Source: Fibrobacter sp. UBA1765
Lineage (GTDB): Bacteria; Fibrobacterota; Fibrobacteria; Fibrobacterales; Fibrobacteraceae
Length of the DNA stretch: 60,932 nt
Assembly: GCA_002314675.1 (NCBI GenBank)
Contig: DCGZ01000139.1
Coordinates: forward strand, 27,268 to 88,199
Direction of reading: 5' to 3'
The notes under the pieces were generated by a model, which worked only from the letters and a program-made list of their open reading frames with translations, made no database searches and was not told where the DNA came from. How positions within the stretch are numbered: position 1 is the first letter of the stretch; every line of letters starts with the position of its first letter. Made by a program: the position numbers and the translations under genes. Below are positions 44,341 through 51,943 of this stretch, one piece after another.

Positions 44341-45117
44341 TTATTTTAAAATCAAGTCGACTATCAAATAGATTGCAAGTGCTATGCTACAGACGCTTAT
44401 AAAGTTTTCGATGAACTTATTGCCTTTTTTGCGTTGCAAAGCACTACCAAAATATCCGCCGAGGTAAGCTCCTGCAGCCATGATTAAAGCGATTGGCCAG
44501 TCAATTTTGCCTGCAATGATTAATGCGATTTGGGCAATTACAAGGAATACTGTTGTAAGGCAGTTTTTTAGAGCGTTTACATGGATCGCATCAAGTCCCG
44601 TGTAACGGGTCAAACTGAAAATTTGCACAAAACCAACGCCGACTTGCACAATGCAACCATATATAGATACCAAGGCAAATGCAATGGCACCCTTCAATGT
44701 AAGCCTTTTTGGAGGTGTTGCCGGAGGCTTTCCTAAAATATCTTTGCGCAGCCTGCTCATAATGACTACTAGGCAAATTACAGCTGCAAGAATGGCCTGC
44801 AGGGCGCGATCCCCTATATTTACGAGGAATGCTACACCGATAAAGGAACCGAATAGAGTCGGTAAAAAAAGCTGCTTGAAAATCTTTATGTTAAGGTAGC
44901 CGTGTTTTGCAAGATTGTAAACGCTACTCAGGTTGCCAATGATAAGCCCAAGCCTGTTTGTGCCGTTTGCAACCGTTGGAGGCATACCTAAAAAAATCAT
45001 GATAGGGAGGCTTAGCGAGCTCCCGCCGCCAGCGATACTGTTGATTAGACTTACGACAGCTCCAAGAACAAAGAATGCCGGGTACTTGGCGATTTCCCAA
45101 ACTTCTGGATCAATCAT
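44341..45117 (-). CDS. TauE/SafE-type (DUF81) membrane permease
   Basis: A 258-aa integral membrane protein with about eight hydrophobic helices in two similar halves. The first half has the family signature GAVVSLINSIAGGGSSLSLP and PPTVANGTNRLG. The second repeats a VQVGVGFVQIF-like segment and AAGAYLGGYFGSAL. Members export sulfite, sulfoacetate and similar organic anions. The substrate here is unknown, since no sulfur genes are adjacent. It follows the radical SAM gene on the same strand after 60 bases. Confidence 0.85.
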   Translation of the reverse strand: MIDPEVWEIAKYPAFFVLGAVVSLINSIAGGGSSLSLPIMIFLGMPPTVANGTNRLGLIIGNLSSVYNLAKHGYLNIKIFKQLFLPTLFGSFIGVAFLVNIGDRALQAILAAVICLVVIMSRLRKDILGKPPATPPKRLTLKGAIAFALVSIYGCIVQVGVGFVQIFSLTRYTGLDAIHVNALKNCLTTVFLVIAQIALIIAGKIDWPIALIMAAGAYLGGYFGSALQRKKGNKFIENFISVCSIALAIYLIVDLILK

Positions 45118-45176
45118 AGATTAAGGCCTCGTAAATATGTGCCGCAAATTTAGCAATACTTGGAAATTGTTTAAAG

Positions 45177-46043
45177 TTATTTAAATCTTTTGCAGAAATT
45201 GCAATTTATGCAAAGCGGGTGACGCAACTCGTGCCTTGCAAAACCTTCTCTTAAATTGTTAGCTAACGGAGAACTTAGAATTTCTTCAAGAGTATTTTCT
45301 TGAATATTGCCAAGAGTAATCGCACCTTTATAATCAAGGCAGCAAGCTACAACGCGACCGTCAGAAAGTATGCCTACATGTGTGTCGAGCGCGCGGCATG
45401 TCCCTTTGGCAAAAACGTTTTTCTCCGGGGTGTCTATCTTCGGCCATTCAAAGCGGGAGTCTTCGTGCATGTACAGGCGTCCCTTGACCAAGAAGCTTTT
45501 ATGACGGCTACAGAAGTGCCCCGGTTGAACGTCAGTTTCGAAGGCCTTGTTGACTTCAGAAAGCATGTAACTGTTCCAGGAATTGCTGAAACTGTCTCCG
45601 ACATTCCACAGCCGAAGATTTATATAAAGTTCTGGACGCAGCTTCAAAGCTTCGTTACAAAAGTCAAGGACGTTTTTTAAGTGCCTGCAAGCTTCATCAA
45701 AGGGTAGTTCCGCGTAGGCGTGTGTCGAAAAATTGATTTGCCTTATAGCGTTGCTTCTTAAAAGAATCTCTCGGCACTTTTCTATTGTGGTTCCATTTGT
45801 AGTCAAATTCAGTTTGGAGGAGTTTTCTTTTTCTAATACCTGCAAAAAATTTTCAAAATGCGGGTGCAGGGTCGGTTCGCCAAGAATATGGAAGTATATG
45901 TTTGGCGCAATTTTGGAAGCTTCGCCTAATGCCCTTGTGAATAATTCGGCATCCATGAATCGCCGTTCCGTAAGCGTATGACTTGGACAAAAGCTGCATT
46001 TTAGGTTGCAGACATTTGTGATTTCTATATAGATGCCGTTCAT
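45177..46043 (-). CDS. Radical SAM protein with SPASM-like tail
   Basis: A 288-aa radical SAM enzyme. The 4Fe-4S site is CNLKCSFC (CxxxCxxC) at residues 12-19, followed by HILGEPTLHP (the GEP block). The C-terminal part has CRALDTHVGILSDGRVVACC, then LGNIQEN and CINCNFC, matching a SPASM domain that binds extra clusters. Such proteins modify peptides or anchor maturation pathways. I see no obvious small peptide substrate within 1 kb on either side, so the target is unknown. Confidence 0.88.
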   Translation of the reverse strand: MNGIYIEITNVCNLKCSFCPSHTLTERRFMDAELFTRALGEASKIAPNIYFHILGEPTLHPHFENFLQVLEKENSSKLNLTTNGTTIEKCREILLRSNAIRQINFSTHAYAELPFDEACRHLKNVLDFCNEALKLRPELYINLRLWNVGDSFSNSWNSYMLSEVNKAFETDVQPGHFCSRHKSFLVKGRLYMHEDSRFEWPKIDTPEKNVFAKGTCRALDTHVGILSDGRVVACCLDYKGAITLGNIQENTLEEILSSPLANNLREGFARHELRHPLCINCNFCKRFK

Positions 46044-46284
46044 TTTTATTTTGACTTTAAAAACAATGATTGTAAAGTTTGTAAAAATTTAATTTTTTTT
46101 GATTTGCCTGTGCAAAAAATTGCGAAAAAAGCGTTTTCTATGCAGATGGGTTCTTATGCCCAAAAAGCGATTGTTGAAGTTTGCTCTGTAAAAATGGGAT
46201 ATTTCAATAAAAGCTTTCGTTTAAACATTCTGTTATTTTTAATAAATGTTACATTTGTTAAAAAAAAACTAACAAGAGGTATGT

Positions 46285-47775
46285 ATGAAGAAATATGTTC
46301 TTCCTTTACTTGCTTTGCCGCTTGCATCGTATGCGGCATGCGATTTGACTAAAAATGCAGCTGGCGAATACGAAATCGCTAAGTTTGCTGATCTTTTGCA
46401 AGTATCTGACTGTGGCGTTGATGGGGATTATCGCCTGACTGCAGATATCGTTGCCGATGATACGCCTTTTTCTGTCAGCATGTTCTCAGGAAAGTTCCAC
46501 GGCGCTGGCCACGTGATTAAGAATTTAAAACTCAAGGCTAGTTTCAAGGCCGCAGGCCTCTTTAATAATATGAGTGAGGGCTATGTTGATAGTCTTGGTC
46601 TTGAAAATGTAGCTCTAGACGAGCCTGGCATGGCAAACGATGTCGGTGGTATTGCAGCTGGCTTTTCAAATTCAGGTACGATCAAGCAGGTATATGTAAA
46701 GGGTAAGCTTGTTGGTTCTTCTTCGGGCTCCTCTTCTGCGGGCGGTATTGCTTCTAGCTTTAGCGGAACTATCGAAGACTGCTACTTTGATGGTGAAGTT
46801 GGCGGAGCCGACAACATTGGTGGTATCGTTGGTACAAATTCAGGAACAGTCACTCGTTCGTATGCTCACAATACATGGGACTTGCTGAGCAGCGCAACTC
46901 CTGCGTGGGGTGCCATTGTAGGTACAAATGAAGGCTCGATTTCCGCTTCTTACGGGGCAAGTAACAATGGTAACACTGCCGTTGGCAGTGAAAAGGGAAC
47001 TACCGTAAAAAGTGTCGGTATTACCAATGGTCGCTACGACAAAAAGGAGATGAAGTCTGCTGCATTCTATGAAGGCTGGACTTTTGGAACGACCTGGCTT
47101 ATTGCCGAGGAATACACGACCCCGATGCTCAGGGCATTCATGAAGGAAGTTGTCGTTACTGCAAAAAATGTTGGCATTGAATATTGCACGCAAAAGTTGA
47201 ATGAAGGCTGGGAACTTGCATATTCTGAAGATGTCGATGAAACTATCATTGGTGGCGGTGTGAACCTGAAGGCTTCGATTACGGACGGCGTGGCTAAGGG
47301 TATCTTGGATGTATCTGGCTTGTTCTCCATCAAGCAGGATGGCTACTGGTTTAGTTCCAAGGAATTTGACATTCCAGCACTCAAGGCAAAGCTTACCATT
47401 GAAGGTCTTTCTGTAGAAGACAAGGACTTTGACGGTACAACTGCCGCAACGCTCAAGGGCGAACCTAAGCTTGTTGGCGTTTGCAACGATGATGCTGTTA
47501 GCCTTGCTCCTATCAAGGGTGCTGAATTTGAAAGTGCCGAAAGTGGCAAGAACAAAACAGTTAAGCTAGTCGGTCTAGAACTTGTTGGCGATGACAAGGT
47601 GCTTGCCAACTACGAACTTGAAATGCCAAAGCTTGCTGCATCTATCAATGATAACAATGCTATTGGCTTTGCTCCAAAAACAACTGTTGTAAAGTCTTCT
47701 AGCAAGATGTACAATGTACGCGGAGTTCCTGTAAACAAGAAGGATGCAAAGCATATTAGGACATTTGCTAAGTAA
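46285..47775 (+). CDS. Secreted GLUG-repeat protein
   Basis: A 496-aa exported protein, a smaller relative of the 1668-aa one at 18323. The signal peptide is MKKYVLPLLALPLASYAA. A lead-in domain (FADLLQVSDCGVDGDYRLTA then DIVADDTPFSVSMFSGKFHG) precedes GLUG-type units (GGIAAGFSNSGTIKQVYVKG, AGGIASSFSG, IGGIVGTNSGTVTRSYAHN). The C-terminal half lacks repeats and ends KMYNVRGVPVNKK, a short echo of the sorting-tail motif. AACAAGAGGTATG supplies the ribosome site. It is monocistronic with a bidirectional terminator. The 240-base gap before it is AT-rich, with nothing else seen. Confidence 0.78.
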   Translation: MKKYVLPLLALPLASYAACDLTKNAAGEYEIAKFADLLQVSDCGVDGDYRLTADIVADDTPFSVSMFSGKFHGAGHVIKNLKLKASFKAAGLFNNMSEGYVDSLGLENVALDEPGMANDVGGIAAGFSNSGTIKQVYVKGKLVGSSSGSSSAGGIASSFSGTIEDCYFDGEVGGADNIGGIVGTNSGTVTRSYAHNTWDLLSSATPAWGAIVGTNEGSISASYGASNNGNTAVGSEKGTTVKSVGITNGRYDKKEMKSAAFYEGWTFGTTWLIAEEYTTPMLRAFMKEVVVTAKNVGIEYCTQKLNEGWELAYSEDVDETIIGGGVNLKASITDGVAKGILDVSGLFSIKQDGYWFSSKEFDIPALKAKLTIEGLSVEDKDFDGTTAATLKGEPKLVGVCNDDAVSLAPIKGAEFESAESGKNKTVKLVGLELVGDDKVLANYELEMPKLAASINDNNAIGFAPKTTVVKSSSKMYNVRGVPVNKKDAKHIRTFAK

Positions 47776-47819
47776 ATAAACGACGGCATTGTGGCTTGGA
47801 CGCATGCCGTTACAAAATC

Positions 47820-47856
47820 AAAGCGCCACGGTCTATTTTGGACCGTGGCGCTTTTT
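47820..47856. terminator. Bidirectional terminator between the GLUG gene and PBP1A
   Basis: AAAGCGCCACGGTC / GACCGTGGCGCTTT, 14 bp with a 7-base loop, A's before and T's after, so it serves both convergent genes. A smaller ACGGCAT / ATGCCGT hairpin lies just before it. Confidence 0.9.
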
Positions 47857-47873
47857 ACATGCATTGGATTTCT

Positions 47874-50174
47874 TTAGAACATTTTTCTGGCCTTCGTTGG
47901 CTTTGGAGCTTCGCCTTTCTTTTTAGGCTCTGGCGCTGCCTCAACCGCACTCTTGCTACTGAAAATTGTTGCGCTTCCGTTAACCTTCTTTTGAACATTG
48001 TGGTTTCCGTCGCAAGTTTCGTCTGGAGCGTAGCCTGCTGTATATAGGCAGTAGGATGTTGCGGAACAGAATTCACCGGCGTGCTTGCCCGTATAGTTAC
48101 AGACGCTCTTGCTTACGACTCCCTGTGGAACTGGGAACTGTAACATTGGCAAGTTCTTGTGTAGTTCGGTCATGATGCTGAACCAAAGCGGCACTGCGTC
48201 ATCTGAACCCGTGTGGCCAGGGCCCATGGAACTAGGGGAGTCGGTTCCGACCCAGATGCCAAGGGTGTACTGCTTTGTAAAGCCGATGTACCATGCGTCC
48301 GTGTAATCGTTGGTTGTACCGGTCTTACCGCCACTCGGGTGGTGGAAGCCGTTGTTCCAAATGCGAGCGCCTGTACCGCGAATGTTAACATCCTTCAAGA
48401 TGTCAACCATCAAGTAAGCTGATGCCGGACGAATGACTTCGTGTTCTACTCGTGCGTTCTTTTCGATTATTTCACCGCTCTTGTCTACAATGGAATCGAT
48501 CATGTAAGGTTCAATACGTGTACCACCGTTAGGGAACACTGTATAGGCAGATGTCATTTCCATGAGGGTTGCTCCGACTGAACCAAGCGCAAGGCTTGGA
48601 ACTGCAAGTAGAGGAGCTTTCTGGACACCAAACTTGCGAGCATAGTTCACGACGTTGTTAAGGCCGTACTTCATGCCGACTTCGATTGCCGGAATGTTCA
48701 TGGAGTGGTAGAGTGCCCTGCGGATTGTGGTCATGCCTTCGAATTCTTTTTCAAAGTTCTGTGGGCGCCACGTTTTAGACGGATCGTTTGGGTCTTCGAT
48801 TGTAATCGGTGCGTCGTTTACAGAGTCGCATGGGCTTGCACCATTGTCCATTGCCGTTGCATACACGAATGGCTTGAATGAGGAACCTGGCTGGCGAAGC
48901 GACTGGACGGCCCTGTTCCATTTAGACTTGTTGAAGTTGCTGCCGCCGACCATGGCCCTGATTGCACCGGTTTCATTTTCTATAAGAATGGCGGCAATTT
49001 CAGCTTGATGGTAGCGAATACTGTCTGGGAATCTCCATTTCTTGGAATCCTTGGCGGTATCTGCAGCGAGATATTCCTTTTTGAACAGGGTATATACGCT
49101 ATCAAAGTGGGCTACGATAGAGTCTTCCGGCATGCCGTATTTTTTTACGAGACCGAGCCTGCGTGTTGTACGGTACTTGATTTTACGACGAACCTTTTCA
49201 ACCTGCTTTACCGCTTCCTGTTCTGCGAATGCCTGGATTTCTGGGTCGATTGTCGTGTAAACCTGGACTCCGTCTGCATAGAGCGAATTTTCTCCATACT
49301 TCTTTTCCATGTACTTGCGAACTTCTTCGTAGTAGTATAGGCCTGGCTTTATGCCAACATTCTTGTTGCCTACTGTTTCGATCGGGGTCGCTACATATTC
49401 GTGGTATTGTTCCTTGGTAATTACACCAGCATCGTACATGGCGTAAAGGACCGTATTGCGACGTTCAAGGGCAAGATCCGGGTGGCGGTCTGGGCGGTAG
49501 CCTTCTGGACGCTGGAGCATGCCGGCAAGAACTGCGTATTCAGGAACAGTAAGGCTGTCGAGCGGCTTTCCAAAGTAGAACTTGCCGGCAGACTGGAATC
49601 CGTATGTTCCGCCGCCAAGGTACACTTCGTTCATGTAGAATTCAAGGATTTCTTCCTTGGTGTAGGTCTGTTCAATGCGGATCGCCGTCATCGCTTCCTT
49701 GATCTTTCGGGCGATAGAACGTTCCGGTGTCAAGAACAGGAGTTTCGTAAGCTGCTGCGTTAGGGTTGAAGCTCCACGGAGCTTGTTGCCTCGTGTTGCG
49801 CTTTCGATAATTGCCGAGGGAATCGCCCAGATGTTTACGCCCCAGTGGTCAAAGAACTTTCTGTCTTCCGTAGACATGATGGCGAGCTTTGCCATTTCTG
49901 GCAAGGAATCGTACGGGGTCCATTCACGGCGTTCCACGAAATATTCATGGCTGATCTTGCCGTTCTTGTCGTAGATGTTGGTGACAAGCTTTGGCGATAT
50001 GTTTTCAAGCTGCGTGAGTGAGGGAAGCTCTGGCAGATAATGGTTATATACGGTTATAACAGCTATGACTGCCGCAATAATCGGGAGCAAAAAAATCGCT
50101 GTCCAAATAAGGACTTTCTTGTTAATAAACGCTTTTTTCAAAAACGGCAAGAGCTGATTTGTCAAAAATTTCAT
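47874..50174 (-). CDS. Class A penicillin-binding protein (PBP1A)
   Basis: A 766-aa bifunctional wall synthase. One membrane helix (IWTAIFLLPIIAAVIAVITV) near residue 25 anchors it. The glycosyltransferase 51 domain has EDRKFFDHWGVN and GASTLTQQLTKLLFL. The transpeptidase has the active Ser in QPGSSFKPF (SxxK) and the KTGTTNDYTDAWYIGF box. Cysteines near the end (SVCNYTGKHAGEFC, YCLYTAGYAPDETC) and a Lys/Pro-rich tail are typical of this branch. It polymerises and crosslinks peptidoglycan at the outer face of the inner membrane. Confidence 0.95.
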   Translation of the reverse strand: MKFLTNQLLPFLKKAFINKKVLIWTAIFLLPIIAAVIAVITVYNHYLPELPSLTQLENISPKLVTNIYDKNGKISHEYFVERREWTPYDSLPEMAKLAIMSTEDRKFFDHWGVNIWAIPSAIIESATRGNKLRGASTLTQQLTKLLFLTPERSIARKIKEAMTAIRIEQTYTKEEILEFYMNEVYLGGGTYGFQSAGKFYFGKPLDSLTVPEYAVLAGMLQRPEGYRPDRHPDLALERRNTVLYAMYDAGVITKEQYHEYVATPIETVGNKNVGIKPGLYYYEEVRKYMEKKYGENSLYADGVQVYTTIDPEIQAFAEQEAVKQVEKVRRKIKYRTTRRLGLVKKYGMPEDSIVAHFDSVYTLFKKEYLAADTAKDSKKWRFPDSIRYHQAEIAAILIENETGAIRAMVGGSNFNKSKWNRAVQSLRQPGSSFKPFVYATAMDNGASPCDSVNDAPITIEDPNDPSKTWRPQNFEKEFEGMTTIRRALYHSMNIPAIEVGMKYGLNNVVNYARKFGVQKAPLLAVPSLALGSVGATLMEMTSAYTVFPNGGTRIEPYMIDSIVDKSGEIIEKNARVEHEVIRPASAYLMVDILKDVNIRGTGARIWNNGFHHPSGGKTGTTNDYTDAWYIGFTKQYTLGIWVGTDSPSSMGPGHTGSDDAVPLWFSIMTELHKNLPMLQFPVPQGVVSKSVCNYTGKHAGEFCSATSYCLYTAGYAPDETCDGNHNVQKKVNGSATIFSSKSAVEAAPEPKKKGEAPKPTKARKMF

Positions 50175-50405
50175 TATGCTACTTGTTTATAAAGTGTATT
50201 TGATAGCGCCAAAGTTAGCTTTTTGAATTTGGTTGGTAACTTCATGTTGAAAAGAGTGGGCTTGAAAAGCCTTTAAAAGCTGTTTTGCCCCACAAAAAAA
50301 AGAAAAAATGAAAAAAAAATGATTTTTTTTACGAATTACCCTTGCCAATATAATTCAATTTTCTATAATTGGGCTCGTCGGTGAGAGATCAACGACAAGA
50401 CAAAT

Positions 50406-50479
<74 letters not shown>

Positions 50480-50481
50480 CG

Positions 50482-50512
50482 AAAAACCTTGGAAGAAATT
50501 CCAAGGTTTTTT
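50482..50512 (+). terminator. tRNA-Arg terminator
   Basis: AAAAACCTTGGA-AGAAAT-TCCAAGGTTTTT, a perfect 12-bp stem and T-run three bases after the tRNA. Confidence 0.9.
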
Positions 50513-50568
50513 CTTTTTGTAGAAGGATTGGTAATGATAATCCGTTACAGATAAATACCAGGTATAAT

Positions 50569-50826
50569 ATGACAAAGCTACAAGAAATTCTTGAATCCGC
50601 TGATCTCAAGAATCATGCCATTGTTGAATTGTTCCCGGGAACCTTGTCGCATAAGACTGTGCAAAAGGCTCGCCTTGGAACAAGGCCCATCTCAAAAAAG
50701 GCTAAGCAAAAGATTGTTGATGCCTTGAACCAGTTGCTGGAACCTACGGAACCATATTCAGTAACGAATGTGTTCCCAGAAAGCCTGGAAGAATCTGACC
50801 AGGAAGAATCAGAAATAGATTGTTAA
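50569..50826 (+). CDS. Small helix-turn-helix-like protein
   Basis: 85 aa. LSHKTVQKARLGTRPISKKA then KQKIVDALNQLL (residues 25-56) has the spacing of a short XRE/lambda-repressor-type DNA-binding unit, where RPIS-KKAKQKIVDALN resembles the helices after the recognition helix. An acidic tail follows (SLEESDQEESEIDC). I start at ATG 50569; an open frame further upstream runs through the tRNA and is not real. It is a stand-alone gene closed by a terminator. Its target is unknown. Confidence 0.6.
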   Translation: MTKLQEILESADLKNHAIVELFPGTLSHKTVQKARLGTRPISKKAKQKIVDALNQLLEPTEPYSVTNVFPESLEESDQEESEIDC

Positions 50827-50830
50827 ATAA

Positions 50831-50858
50831 AAAAAGTCACGGTTGTCCGTGACTTTTT
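50831..50858. terminator. Bidirectional terminator
   Basis: AAAAAGTCACGG-TTGT-CCGTGACTTTTT, perfect 12-bp stem, between two convergent small genes. Confidence 0.9.
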
Positions 50859-50876
50859 TACGCTTCATAAAAGACT

Positions 50877-51176
50877 TTATTTTACTCTGGCATAGCGTGT
50901 TGTAATGTCAGCGAATGTGTAGAATGCGGAATCGCCCTTGACAACCATCTGGAATTCCATGTCAAGTTCATTCTTGCCAATGATTTTGCCATCTGTGATT
51001 TCACCGTTCAAGGTGCCGTTTTCGTTAACGATCTTGACCTTGTTGCCTCCATCGTTTACGACTTCGAAGTTCATGGCTTCGCCGGTCCACTTACCATAAA
51101 AGTTTTCTTTGTTTTCGCCACAGGCTATCAAAAGAAGAGTTACGGTGGCGATAGCCAAAAGAGCGATTTTTTTCAT
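50877..51176 (-). CDS. Small lipoprotein of unknown function
   Basis: A 99-aa lipoprotein. The signal and lipobox are MKKIALLAIATVTLLLIAC. The mature part starts GENKENFYGKWTGEAMNFEV and looks like a small beta-barrel of the kind seen in lipocalin-like domains (a WTG motif followed by alternating strands: NKVKIVNENGTLNGEI, ELDMEFQMVVKGDSAFYTF). GGAG eight bases before ATG 51176 sets the start; TTG 51188 is in frame but poorer. Ligand and role are unknown. Confidence 0.7.
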   Translation of the reverse strand: MKKIALLAIATVTLLLIACGENKENFYGKWTGEAMNFEVVNDGGNKVKIVNENGTLNGEITDGKIIGKNELDMEFQMVVKGDSAFYTFADITTRYARVK

Positions 51177-51315
51177 AAGCGTCTCCAAGAGAAATTCCTT
51201 TTTATAAGAATATAATAATTTTTAGCATTTAAAGACTACGTGTAAGTTTAATTATTGCTCCATAAAGGCCTCGTGATTCCAAAATGTTTGCTTTTGGTTT
51301 TTATATTTGTGGGGC

Positions 51316-51891
51316 ATGTTGTTAAAAGTTCTGACATCTTTGAATATTGCGGGCTTGCTTTTTATAGCCGCGTACTTGTCGCTAAAAAAAGACGACAAGG
51401 CTGAAGATGTTGATGTTGAAGAAATTGTTTCTGAAGTTGTTGAAGAATCCTTGCCTAATTCTAGAGATTCTGCAAAATTGGAATTGCCTTCAAAACCGGT
51501 AAAACCCTTTACTACGGGCGATGTCCATAATCTACTGATTGCAAGAACAAACCAAAAACGTGAAATATTCATTGCCGGGTTAAGGCCTGAGCTAGATTCC
51601 GCGGGGCTTGTTGTTGTCAGCGTATTTCATGAGGTTCTGGGCGATTCCTATACGCCTCTGATTACGAGTGCTAACGATTATGCGCATCATAAAAAGACTT
51701 CTGCGCATTACCGCAACATGGCCCTTGACTTTCGCATAAAGGGGATGCCGATGTACAAGAAGCAAAAGATTGCCAAATTGTCAAAGGAAAGGCTTGGAAA
51801 GCGTTTTTTTGTACAGCACGAATTCCCTGGCGGCGAAATGGAACACTTGCATATTGAACTTCGTGATCCGGCCCGTAGCTGGGATTATTAA
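51316..51891 (+). CDS. M15-like zinc peptidase, membrane anchored
   Basis: A 191-aa protein with an N-terminal hydrophobic anchor (MLLKVLTSLNIAGLLFIAAY), an acidic linker (DDKAEDVDVEEIVSEVVEES) and a C-terminal catalytic domain. The zinc site fits the M15 (D-Ala-D-Ala carboxypeptidase-like) family: His and Asp in SAHYRNMALDFRI and the final His-x-His in EHLHIELRDP. It probably trims peptidoglycan stem peptides in the periplasm. ATG 51316 is preferred to TTG 51307. The gene stands alone with a terminator 5 bases after the stop. Confidence 0.72.
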   Translation: MLLKVLTSLNIAGLLFIAAYLSLKKDDKAEDVDVEEIVSEVVEESLPNSRDSAKLELPSKPVKPFTTGDVHNLLIARTNQKREIFIAGLRPELDSAGLVVVSVFHEVLGDSYTPLITSANDYAHHKKTSAHYRNMALDFRIKGMPMYKKQKIAKLSKERLGKRFFVQHEFPGGEMEHLHIELRDPARSWDY

Positions 51892-51894
51892 AAA

Positions 51895-51923
51895 AAAAAC
51901 TCTCCTTTTCAGGAGAGTTTTTT
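51895..51923. terminator. Bidirectional terminator
   Basis: AAAAACTCTCCT-TTTC-AGGAGAGTTTTT, 12-bp stem between the convergent peptidase and OmpA-family genes. Confidence 0.88.
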
Positions 51924-51943
51924 CATTCTTTAATTCCTAGGAA

